DNA from: Clostridiales bacterium
GTDB taxonomy: Bacteria; Bacillota; Clostridia; Lachnospirales; Lachnospiraceae
Assembly: GCA_021203115.1 (NCBI GenBank)
Contig: JAJQBV010000230.1
Span: 1-13,092, forward strand
Reading direction: 5' to 3'
DNA length: 13,092 nt
The stretch's first letter is position 1. Every line of letters starts with the position of its first letter. The notes under the pieces were generated by a model. That model saw only the letters and a program-made list of their open reading frames with translations, was not told where the DNA came from and did no database searches. A program made the translations under genes and the position numbers. Below are positions 1 through 7,141 of the stretch, in pieces.

Positions 1-37
1 CTTTATCAGTGACTGATGAAGCCAATAGGAGTACAGA

Positions 38-1402
38 ATGGATTCAGAGAACGACAAGCGGACGACAGAGCCGCAGGAAGAGCAAAAGCCGAAACATGCC
101 CCGTGGGATATCCGGCCGTATCTGGCTGTCGGGCTGACCGCGATACTGGTGATCGCGGTTTCGCTGCTGATATTCTTTTTCCTGTTCCGGTTTGAGGGCT
201 TTTCCACCGGCGTGGGCGAGATTTTGCGCAGCCTGAGCGGCATTGTGATCGGCGTGATTCTGGCCTATCTGCTGAATCCGGTCATGAGGTGTTTCGAGCG
301 CCTGTTTCGGAAGCGCCTGTTTACAAAGGCGGAGCGGACCGCGAAACAGAACCGGATCATCCGGGGGCTGTCCGTTGCCTGTGCGATGGTTGTTTTTCTG
401 GCGATTATCGCGGTGCTGCTTGTCATGCTGATCCCGCAGCTTCTTATGAGTATACAGGATCTGGTTCTCACCATGAGTGACAAGCTGGAGACCCTTCAGA
501 ACTGGATCGACCGTCTGATCCGGAACAGCCATCTTGCAGAGCAGGTGGAAAACTTCGCGGATCAGGTCTTTGAGTGGCTGGAGGAGTGGTTGGAGACGAC
601 GGTGCTGAACAGCGGCGGGGATATGATCGCTACTCTGACGACGGGGGTGTACAGTGCGGTTAAGATGGTGTTTAACTTCATCGTCGGCATTATCGTGGCC
701 ATGTATGTCCTGATGAAAAAGGAACAGTTTGTCGGTCAGGCGAAGAAGATCATCTATGCGGTCTTCAGACCCCGGTGGGGTAATGTCGTCATGGAGGTCG
801 TACACAAGGCGAATGAGGTTTTCGGGGGATTTCTGATCGGAAAGATCATAGATTCCCTGATCATCGGATGCATCTGCTTTGTCTGCATGTACATCATGAA
901 GCTGCCCTACACGGCGCTGATCAGCGTGATCATCGGTGTGACCAATATCATCCCGTTTTTCGGACCGTTTATCGGGGCGATTCCGAGTGCGATCCTGATC
1001 TTTCTGGTTAATCCGATTCAGGCAGTGTATTTCCTGATTCTGATCCTTGTCCTTCAGCAGGTGGACGGCAATATTATCGGGCCGAAGATTCTGGGCAATA
1101 CGACGGGAGTTTCCCCGTTCTGGATTATTTTCTCGATTCTGTTGTTCGGCGGCCGGTTTGGCTTCCCCGGTATGGTCTTCGGCGTGCCGGTCTTCGCGAT
1201 GATCTATTATATCGTCAAGCGTCTGACCGAGCATTTCCTGAACAAGCGGGGGCTGCCGCAGGATACGCGAAAGTACGTCAGGCTGGATCATGTTGACCTC
1301 GAAGAGAAAAAAATCGTGGAGCATGCAGAGGATGAGAAAAAAGTGATTGTACAGCCGATAAAGCTCAGAAAAAGAAAAGGCAAACAAGACAAAGGTCTGT
1401 AA
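38..1402 (+). CDS. AI-2E family transporter (PerM/YdiK/TqsA-like membrane permease)
   Basis: A 454-residue integral membrane protein of the AI-2E transporter family. Hydrophobic segments lie at about residues 28-52, 66-82, 112-135, 205-227, 265-288, 292-325, 328-340 and 360-392, with a soluble amphipathic stretch (about 140-200) between the third and fourth, as is usual in the family. The family signature is clear: VTNIIPFFGPFIGAIP at 301-316, then QVDGNIIGPKILG at 341-353 and a glycine-rich FGGRFG...GMVFGVPV block at 370-385. The N-terminus (1-25) is charged and the C-terminus (from about 400) is a long lysine-rich cytoplasmic tail. The ATG is preceded by AGGAG at 27-31 with 6-base spacing. 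Members have been linked to AI-2 export or Na+/H+ antiport, so the substrate cannot be read from sequence. It is 28 bases upstream of the TPR/AAA gene and probably co-transcribed with it. Confidence 0.9.
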   Translation: MDSENDKRTTEPQEEQKPKHAPWDIRPYLAVGLTAILVIAVSLLIFFFLFRFEGFSTGVGEILRSLSGIVIGVILAYLLNPVMRCFERLFRKRLFTKAERTAKQNRIIRGLSVACAMVVFLAIIAVLLVMLIPQLLMSIQDLVLTMSDKLETLQNWIDRLIRNSHLAEQVENFADQVFEWLEEWLETTVLNSGGDMIATLTTGVYSAVKMVFNFIVGIIVAMYVLMKKEQFVGQAKKIIYAVFRPRWGNVVMEVVHKANEVFGGFLIGKIIDSLIIGCICFVCMYIMKLPYTALISVIIGVTNIIPFFGPFIGAIPSAILIFLVNPIQAVYFLILILVLQQVDGNIIGPKILGNTTGVSPFWIIFSILLFGGRFGFPGMVFGVPVFAMIYYIVKRLTEHFLNKRGLPQDTRKYVRLDHVDLEEKKIVEHAEDEKKVIVQPIKLRKRKGKQDKGL

Positions 1403-1430
1403 TAATATATTATACGTATGAGGTGAGATA

Positions 1431-3809
1431 GTGGACAAGTACGAGTATAAGCTGAAATTAGACCAGTTGAAAGCCCTTGTGGAGGCGCAGGATTATGAGA
1501 CTGCGGCAGAGATCGCCGGATCGATCAACTGGAGGAAGGTGCGCAATTCCAAAACCCTTCTGATGGTGGCGGATGTGTATGAGCGTCTGGAGCGCTACGA
1601 AGAGTGCAAGGAAGTGCTGCTTCAGGCTTACGACCATTCATCGGCCGGGAGGAACATCGTCAGCCGGCTGGCGGAGGTTGCGGTCAAATCGAAAAACGTG
1701 CAGGAGGCGGAGACCTATTATCAGGAGTTTCTGGAGATCTCGCCGAGGGACAACCAGCGTTATGTGATCGCCTATGAGATCAGCTGCCTGAAAAACGATC
1801 CCTTAAGCGACCGGATTGCCATTCTGGAGGAGCTGAAGGAAAAGAAATACACGGAGATTTGGGCCTATGAGCTGGCGGCTCTTTACAGCCAGGCGGATAT
1901 GCGCGAGAAGTGCGTGGAGACCTGTGACGAGCTGGTTTTATGGTTCGGCGAGGGTGAATATGTGGAGAAAGCGCTGGATCTGAAGCGGAGCTTCCAGCCG
2001 CTGACGCCCGCGCAGGAGGAGAAATATCAGAGCTTCCGTTCCCGCAAGGGGATGGTCGAGATCAACATTCCGAAGAAGGTGGAGGCAACGATCTCGGAAG
2101 ACAGCGGGCTTCCGGAGCTGACGGTTACCGCCAGCAAGTTTAATACCGTGAACCTTCAGGAGGAGCTGGCGAAGAGCATGCAGCAGATCATGGATGCCAC
2201 CGAGAAGGAGACGGTTCGGGACAGCATGGACAATATTAAGAAAATTGTCAATGATATCCCCTATCTGAGCGGCGAGTCCGAGGAGGAGGCTGCGCCCGTC
2301 ATGGACCGGGAGAAGATCAGCGAGACGGTGGATGAGACGCTGAAAGCGGATTTTCAGGAGCTTCTGGAGGAGGAAGGCGACGGTCAGATCAGTCTGCAGA
2401 TTCCGGAGGAGGAAGCGAAGGAACAGCAGATTGCGGGTCAGATAAGTATTGAAGAGGTTCTGGCCGAGTGGGAAAAGACCAAGCACGCCGCCGAGACGGC
2501 GATCGCGGCAGCGGAGCAGAAAAAGCTGGATATGGAAAAGGAGCAGGCGCTGGCAGAGGCCAATGAGATTATGGATCGGCTGAAAGCGCTGTTCCCGGTT
2601 CTCTCGGCAATGCCGGGTGAGGATCTCCCGGAGAAACCGGAGACCGTGTGCGCCACGCTTGTTCCGGAGGAAACCGCACAGGCGGAGCCTGAAAAGGAGG
2701 CCGGCAGTGATGCGGAGACACCGGCAGAAGATGCTTCGGTGACAGAGGGCAGTGCGCCGGAAGCGGATTCTGCCGTGAATGAGGATGCGCCGGAGGAGAC
2801 GGAGGCGATCGCCGATGAGACGGATCTGCTGGCGGCCGAAATCAGCAGAATGATGGCGGCCGAGGGCCTCGCGGAGCAGCCGGAAGAGACAGCGGCGCAG
2901 GATTCGGAGCTTTCTTCTGATGAGCAGGAGGAAGGCGCGGATGATGCAAAGGAGGACGATAGCAGTGAGGATGTCCTTCCGGAGATTGCTCTGCCGGAGG
3001 ATCTCATGAATGAAACCGTTGCCGGGGAAGAAGAGCCGGAGACAGCGGATGAACCGCGGACTTTGACGGATGCTGAGATGAAGGAATTGTTTACATATTT
3101 CCTTCCGGTCCCCGGCATGCGGGAACAGATCACGCAGGTCATCGAGGACGCGGCAAACTATAAGAGCAACGCCATCACCTCTCTTCGCGGCAATCTGATT
3201 ATTCAGGGTGAGGAGGGAAGCGGAAAGACCGTTCTGGCGACGAGCCTGATCCGCGCTATCCAGAAGATGACCGGAAAAGAGGATAAGAAGATCGGGAAGA
3301 TCAGCGCACAGTCCCTGAATAAAAAGGATTTCTCGGCACTTGTTCCGAAAATCGAGGGCGGCTATCTGATTATAGACAAGGCAGGTGATCTGACTGCGGA
3401 GACAGCGGTTCGGATGTCTCAGGTTATGGAGCGGAACACCCGCGGTATGGTCGTGATTCTGGAGGATGACAGTGCGGGCATTAAAAAGGCGCTGAGTCTT
3501 GACTTCTCCTTTGCGAAGAAGTTCACCGAGAAGGTGAAGATACCGGTATTTACGATCGATGAGCTGGTTGATTTCGGAAAGGCGTACGCCGTTGAGATGG
3601 AGTGTATGATCGATGAGATGGGCGTTTTGGCTATGTACAACCGTATAAACAATATTCAGAAGCTGGAGCGGCCGACGACTCTGACGGAGGTAAAGGAGAT
3701 CGTGGACCAGGCGATTGAGAGCGCAGAGTCCGGCGGAATCAAAAAGCTTTTTGCCAAAAAATATAATGAGAATGACTATCTGATTCTCAGAGAAACCGAT
3801 TTTGAATAA
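1431..3809 (+). CDS. Uncharacterised TPR-like / acidic linker / degenerate AAA-type ATPase protein
   Basis: A 792-residue protein, predicted cytoplasmic (no signal peptide or membrane segment). Three parts are visible. Residues 1-205 are alpha-helical repeats resembling TPRs (AEIAGSI, ERLERYEECKEVLLQAYD, QEAETYYQEFLEISP). Residues about 280-545 are a highly acidic, Ala/Glu/Pro-rich linker with a short coiled-coil-like stretch at 340-390. Residues about 550-790 form a P-loop domain with Walker A GEEGSGKT (593-600), a Walker B-like GGYLIIDKAGDL (643-654), a sensor-1-like strand MVVILEDD (673-680), and FAKKF...IPVFTIDEL (694-712), which recalls the CbbX/SpoVK AAA pattern. Lys650 stands where the catalytic Walker B Glu is expected, and no obvious arginine finger is seen in FAKKF. 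The start is GTG with AGGTGA at 1421-1426, a rather short 4-base spacer. I do not recognise a named family. It may be a nucleotide-binding scaffold or regulator rather than an active ATPase; this is inference. Confidence 0.85.
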   Translation: MDKYEYKLKLDQLKALVEAQDYETAAEIAGSINWRKVRNSKTLLMVADVYERLERYEECKEVLLQAYDHSSAGRNIVSRLAEVAVKSKNVQEAETYYQEFLEISPRDNQRYVIAYEISCLKNDPLSDRIAILEELKEKKYTEIWAYELAALYSQADMREKCVETCDELVLWFGEGEYVEKALDLKRSFQPLTPAQEEKYQSFRSRKGMVEINIPKKVEATISEDSGLPELTVTASKFNTVNLQEELAKSMQQIMDATEKETVRDSMDNIKKIVNDIPYLSGESEEEAAPVMDREKISETVDETLKADFQELLEEEGDGQISLQIPEEEAKEQQIAGQISIEEVLAEWEKTKHAAETAIAAAEQKKLDMEKEQALAEANEIMDRLKALFPVLSAMPGEDLPEKPETVCATLVPEETAQAEPEKEAGSDAETPAEDASVTEGSAPEADSAVNEDAPEETEAIADETDLLAAEISRMMAAEGLAEQPEETAAQDSELSSDEQEEGADDAKEDDSSEDVLPEIALPEDLMNETVAGEEEPETADEPRTLTDAEMKELFTYFLPVPGMREQITQVIEDAANYKSNAITSLRGNLIIQGEEGSGKTVLATSLIRAIQKMTGKEDKKIGKISAQSLNKKDFSALVPKIEGGYLIIDKAGDLTAETAVRMSQVMERNTRGMVVILEDDSAGIKKALSLDFSFAKKFTEKVKIPVFTIDELVDFGKAYAVEMECMIDEMGVLAMYNRINNIQKLERPTTLTEVKEIVDQAIESAESGGIKKLFAKKYNENDYLILRETDFE

Positions 3810-3849
3810 ACAGTCTAAAATAACGATATGAACGAGGAGGGGGATTGTT

Positions 3850-5745
3850 ATGGGGAATATCACAGAATACGATATGTATTTGTTTGGAACGGGGGTGCAT
3901 TATGACATTTACAAGAAGCTGGGCGCCCATCCGCAGAAGGTTGGCAGAGTCAGCGGTGTAAATTTTGCCGTCTGGGCGCCGAACGCCGAGAAAGTGTGGG
4001 TTATCGGTTCCTTCAACGAGTGGGATGAGACCGCGCACGAGATGGAGCGTCTGGAGCCGAGCGGGATTTATGAGCTCTTTGTCCCGAAGGTAAAGAAGGG
4101 GGATTACTACAAATATCTGATCCTGACAAAGGACGGAAGGAAGCTGTACAAGGCGGATCCCTACGCAAACTATGCGGAGCTGCGTCCGGGTACGGCATCC
4201 CGCGTGACAGATATCAGCAAGCTCCGGTGGACGGACGATGTCTGGATGAAAAACCGGGCGGAGACAAAGAATGTTTACGAGAATCCGATGAATATCTACG
4301 AGGTGCATATCGGATCATGGAAGCGCCACGAGGGCTACACGGAGGATACCGGATACTACAACTACCGTGAGATGGCGGTAGAGCTTGCGCAGTATGTGAA
4401 AGAGATGGGTTATACGCATGTGGAGCTGATGGGGATCTCGGAGTATCCGTTTGACGGGTCATGGGGTTATCAGGTCACAGGCTATTACGCACCGACCTCC
4501 CGCTATGGGACGCCTGAGGATTTTGCCTATATGGTGAATTATCTCCATAAGAGAAAGATCGGCGTCATACTGGATTGGGTGCCCGCCCATTTCCCGAGGG
4601 ATGCTCACGGACTGGCGGAATTTGACGGCACCTGCCTCTACGAGTATGCGGATACCCGGAAGGGAGAGCATCCGGACTGGGGGACCAAGATCTTTGACTA
4701 CAGTAAGACGGAGGTTAAGAATTTCCTCCTCGGAAGTGCGCTGATGTGGGTGGAGCAGTTCCATGTGGACGGTCTTCGCGTGGACGCGGTGGCTTCCATG
4801 CTGTATCTGGATTACGGAAAGAAGGACGGCCAGTGGGTCGCAAACAAATACGGCGGCAATGAGAATCTTGAGGCCATCGAGCTGTTTAAGCATCTGAATA
4901 CCCTGATCTGCGGCAGAAACAACGGCGTGGTTATGATTGCGGAGGAGTCCACCGCATGGCCGAAGGTGACGGGGAATGTGGTGGAAAACGGCCTGAATTT
5001 CTCCTATAAATGGAACATGGGCTGGATGCATGACTTCCTTGATTACATGAAGCTGGATCCGTATTTCCGCAAGGACAACCACAATAAGATGACGTTTGCC
5101 ATGAGTTATAACTACAGTGAGAAGTATATTCTGGTTCTGTCACACGATGAGGTTGTCCACTTAAAATGCTCCATGCTGAACAAGATGCCGGGTCTGGGGA
5201 TTGACAAGTACCGCAATCTCATGTGCGGGTATGCCTTTATGATGGGTCACCCCGGAAAGAAGCTGCTCTTCATGGGCGGGGAGTTCGGACAACTGCGGGA
5301 GTGGAGTGAGAAGCGCCAGCTTGACTGGGAGCTGTTGGATGAGCCGTTCCACGCAAATCTGAACCAGTTTGTTAAAGAGCTAAACCGTCTCTATCTGAAA
5401 TATCCGGCAATGTACCAACTGGACGATCAGCCGGAGGGTTTTGAGTGGATCAACGCGGACGATGCGTTCCGCAATATTTTCAGTTTCGTGCGTCACGGGA
5501 AGACCGGCCGGAACAATCTGCTCTTTGTCATCAATTTCTCCCCGATGGAGCGTGCGGATTACCGGGTTGGCGTGCCGAAGAAGAAAAAATATACTTTGAT
5601 ACTGGACAGCTCCGAGGAGCGTTTCGGAGGAAGCGGCAAGGAACGGCCGACGGTCTACGCTGCGCAGAAGCAGTCGTGCGACAACCGGGATTTCTCTTTT
5701 GCCTATCCGCTGGAGCCCTACGGTGTGGCGGTGTTTAAGTTCTGA
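3850..5745 (+). CDS. glgB: 1,4-alpha-glucan branching enzyme (GH13)
   Basis: GlgB cuts alpha-1,4-glucan chains and rejoins them as alpha-1,6 branches in glycogen synthesis in the cytoplasm. The 631-residue protein has an N-terminal CBM48/E-set domain (about 20-120; GVNFAVWAPNAEKVWVIGSF), a GH13 barrel (about 145-490) and a C-terminal beta domain (about 530-631). GH13 catalytic residues are in place: nucleophile Asp312 in GLRVDAV, acid/base Glu365 in IAEEST, and transition-state stabiliser Asp433 in SHDEVVH. FDGSWGYQVTGYYAPTSRYG (201-220) and GGEFGQ (476-481) are typical of branching enzymes and argue against trehalohydrolase or debranching relatives. Length fits the shorter GlgB form. The start has GAGGAGGGGG at 3834-3843, 6 bases before ATG. 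No glgA, glgC, glgD or glgP lies in the window. It lies 40 bases after the TPR/AAA gene and 22 before the PAP2 gene. Confidence 0.95.
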   Translation: MGNITEYDMYLFGTGVHYDIYKKLGAHPQKVGRVSGVNFAVWAPNAEKVWVIGSFNEWDETAHEMERLEPSGIYELFVPKVKKGDYYKYLILTKDGRKLYKADPYANYAELRPGTASRVTDISKLRWTDDVWMKNRAETKNVYENPMNIYEVHIGSWKRHEGYTEDTGYYNYREMAVELAQYVKEMGYTHVELMGISEYPFDGSWGYQVTGYYAPTSRYGTPEDFAYMVNYLHKRKIGVILDWVPAHFPRDAHGLAEFDGTCLYEYADTRKGEHPDWGTKIFDYSKTEVKNFLLGSALMWVEQFHVDGLRVDAVASMLYLDYGKKDGQWVANKYGGNENLEAIELFKHLNTLICGRNNGVVMIAEESTAWPKVTGNVVENGLNFSYKWNMGWMHDFLDYMKLDPYFRKDNHNKMTFAMSYNYSEKYILVLSHDEVVHLKCSMLNKMPGLGIDKYRNLMCGYAFMMGHPGKKLLFMGGEFGQLREWSEKRQLDWELLDEPFHANLNQFVKELNRLYLKYPAMYQLDDQPEGFEWINADDAFRNIFSFVRHGKTGRNNLLFVINFSPMERADYRVGVPKKKKYTLILDSSEERFGGSGKERPTVYAAQKQSCDNRDFSFAYPLEPYGVAVFKF

Positions 5746-5767
5746 GTGATTTTTACGAAGGTGAATT

Positions 5768-6346
5768 ATGAGTGCGATCGATACGGTCCTGAATGCCCTG
5801 ATCAGGGTGGACGGAAAAATATTACTGCTGATACAGGAGTATATCCGAATACCGGAGCTCTCCCCGTGGGTGGTGCGTTTCACAAAGCTGGGAAATATGG
5901 GTGCGATCTGGATAGTGATCGCGATCCTGCTGTTGATTCCGAGGAAAACCCGCAGGGCGGGAATCCTGGCGATCGTTTCCCTTATCGGTTCTTTCTGTCT
6001 GGTGAATCTGTTCCTGAAGGGCTATGTGAACCGGGTGCGTCCGGCCGAGGTGGTCAGCGGGTTAAACTGTCTGATCACGACGACCGACGCGTCGTTTCCG
6101 TCCGGGCATGCGGCGGCGGGGTTCGCGGCAGCCACGGCGATTTACAAGAGCACACATAAGTGGGTCGGCGTTCCCTGTGTGATACTGGCCGTGCTGCTCT
6201 CATTCTCGCGGCTATATGTGGGCGCTCACTATCCCTCGGATGTGATCTGCGGAGCGATCATAGGCTTTCTAATCGGCCTGATTGTATTCTGGCTTTTCGG
6301 GGAAAAGAAATACAAGCGCCGTGCCCACCGGGCGAGACGGTTCTAG
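5768..6346 (+). CDS. PAP2 family membrane phosphatase
   Basis: A 192-residue integral membrane phosphatase of the PAP2/acid phosphatase superfamily, which removes phosphate from phosphatidic acid, undecaprenyl pyrophosphate or similar lipid phosphates on the outer face of the membrane. All three signature motifs are present and correctly ordered: KGYVNRVRP (84-92), PSGH (111-114) and SRLYVGAHYPSD (147-158), giving the catalytic pair His114 and His154 with Asp158. Hydrophobic segments lie at about 45-58, 65-83, 115-126, 133-147 and 159-177, followed by a very basic tail (KKYKRRAHRARRF). The ATG follows AAGGTGA at 5758-5764. A BacA-independent undecaprenyl-pyrophosphate phosphatase role is plausible, but the substrate cannot be fixed from sequence. 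The stop codon overlaps that of the convergent isomerase gene. Confidence 0.92.
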   Translation: MSAIDTVLNALIRVDGKILLLIQEYIRIPELSPWVVRFTKLGNMGAIWIVIAILLLIPRKTRRAGILAIVSLIGSFCLVNLFLKGYVNRVRPAEVVSGLNCLITTTDASFPSGHAAAGFAAATAIYKSTHKWVGVPCVILAVLLSFSRLYVGAHYPSDVICGAIIGFLIGLIVFWLFGEKKYKRRAHRARRF

Positions 6347-6864
6347 CATTTCTCCGGTTCCGGATAATCCACACCGAAGGTGTCCACCGTGACCTTTTTC
6401 ATCATCTGCTTTTGCAGCGGCTTGTCCTGCCAGTCTGTCTTACAGGTTGCAATTTTGTCCACCACATCCTGTCCCTCGGTGATCTTTCCGAATGCAGCGT
6501 ATGCGCCGTCTAAGTGCGGAGAGGTCTGGTGCATGATGAAAAACTGGCTGCCCGCGGTGTCGGGAGCCATGGTGCGCGCCATGGAAAGTACGCCGGGCGT
6601 ATGCTTTAAGTCATTGGGGAATCCGTTTTGGGAGAATTCACCTTTGATACAGTAGCCGGGGCCGCCGGTTCCCGTTCCGTTCGGGTCGCCGCCCTGAATC
6701 ATAAATCCAGCGATCACGCGGTGAAAAATGACGCCGTCATAAAAGCCCTTCCGGATCAGAGAGATAAAGTTGTTTACCGTGTTCGGTGCGATCTCCGGAT
6801 AAAGCTCCGCTTTCATAATATCACCATTTTCCATCTCAATGGTGACGATGGGATTCTGTGCCAT
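6343..6864 (-). CDS. Cyclophilin-type peptidyl-prolyl cis-trans isomerase
   Basis: A 173-residue cyclophilin that speeds cis-trans isomerisation of Xaa-Pro bonds. There is no signal peptide, so it should be cytoplasmic. Motifs visible: FYDGVIFHRVIAGFMIQGGD (41-60) with active-site Arg49 in FHRV, then PGVLSMAR (90-97), GSQFFI (105-110) and PHLDGAYAAFGKI (116-128). His118 sits where human cyclophilin A has the Trp that supports cyclosporin binding, as is usual in bacterial forms. Length matches compact single-domain bacterial cyclophilins. The start is set by AGGAGG (minus strand, 6874-6879) with 9-base spacing. It is the only leftward gene in the window, has its own promoter (6969-6997), and is probably monocistronic. 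Its last codons run into the PAP2 gene. Confidence 0.95.
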   Translation of the reverse strand: MAQNPIVTIEMENGDIMKAELYPEIAPNTVNNFISLIRKGFYDGVIFHRVIAGFMIQGGDPNGTGTGGPGYCIKGEFSQNGFPNDLKHTPGVLSMARTMAPDTAGSQFFIMHQTSPHLDGAYAAFGKITEGQDVVDKIATCKTDWQDKPLQKQMMKKVTVDTFGVDYPEPEKC

Positions 6865-6917
6865 AGTATTCTGCCTCCTGGCTTTGTTTTCCTGTGTTCC
6901 CGTAAATTTATAGTCGT

Positions 6918-6950
6918 GACGCGCCTGACGCTTTGCTGATCAGGCGCGTC
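6918..6950 (-). promoter_or_regulatory. Perfect hairpin in the leader of the cyclophilin gene
   Basis: GACGCGCCTGA (6918-6928) and its exact reverse complement TCAGGCGCGTC (6940-6950) form an 11-bp GC-rich stem around an 11-base loop. It lies just downstream of the predicted start of the leftward transcript and about 39 bases before its ribosome binding site. There is no T-run on either side in either direction, so an ordinary intrinsic terminator is unlikely. A 5' mRNA-stabilising stem or a protein-binding site are the more natural readings, both inference. Confidence 0.6.
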
Positions 6951-6968
6951 GGTGCGTTTGCGACCATA

Positions 6969-6997
6969 ATTATATATGAGAAGGGATGATATTTCAA
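6969..6997 (-). promoter_or_regulatory. Predicted sigma-A promoter of the cyclophilin gene
   Basis: On the minus strand, TTGAAA (6992-6997) and a perfect TATAAT (6969-6974) are separated by 17 bases. The predicted transcription start is near 6962, giving a leader of about 98 bases that begins with the hairpin at 6918-6950. Position, spacing and orientation all fit the only leftward gene here. Confidence 0.75.
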
Positions 6998-7036
6998 GAT
7001 AAAAGCAAAAAACAAGGGAAAGCGAAAGGCGGATTG

Positions 7037-7065
7037 TTGCAATTTCTTTATAAATTCTTTATAAT
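7037..7065 (+). promoter_or_regulatory. Predicted sigma-A promoter of rel
   Basis: TTGCAA (7037-7042) and a perfect TATAAT (7060-7065) with 17-base spacing. The predicted start is near 7072, leaving a leader of about 70 bases before the preferred rel ATG. It is back to back with the cyclophilin promoter. The 39 bases between the two -35 boxes (6998-7036) are purine-rich and could act as an A-rich upstream element for either promoter. Confidence 0.75.
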
Positions 7066-7103
7066 CAAAAATTACAGGATTGCTGTTCACTAGGGAGTGA
7101 GTG

Positions 7104-7121
7104 ATGAAGCCGTGGGGTTAG
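7104..7121 (+). CDS. Possible five-codon leader ORF (MKPWG) upstream of rel
   Basis: ATG AAG CCG TGG GGT TAG, preceded by AGGGAG at 7092-7097 with an ideal 6-base spacer. It sits inside the predicted rel leader and stops 20 bases before the rel ATG at 7142. The Shine-Dalgarno sequence serves this ATG better than any rel start. With only five codons it could be chance. If translated, it might tune rel expression by coupling or by ribosome occupancy. No known family is recognised. Confidence 0.35.
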   Translation: MKPWG

Positions 7122-7141
7122 CGGACGGCAAAAGGCAGGTT

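Noticed and set aside
44..1438. 464-codon open frame antisense to the AI-2E gene
   Set aside because: The translation has no membrane or domain pattern and is rich in Asp, His, Arg and Gln as expected from reading GC-rich codons backwards. The sense frame has clear family motifs and a ribosome binding site.
1938..3863. 641-codon open frame antisense to the TPR/AAA gene
   Set aside because: Leu/Arg/Ile-rich shadow of Glu- and Lys-rich sense codons, with no motifs and no ribosome binding site at its start.
5746..6159. 137-codon frame overlapping the PAP2 gene
   Set aside because: Gly/Arg-rich out-of-frame translation. The PAP2 frame has its signature motifs and a better-placed start.
6371..6397. 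Possible terminator after the PAP2 gene (ACACC-GAA-GGTGT, then five Ts)
   Set aside because: The stem is only 5 bp, the T-run starts 10 bases after it, and the stretch codes for the conserved C-terminus of the isomerase.
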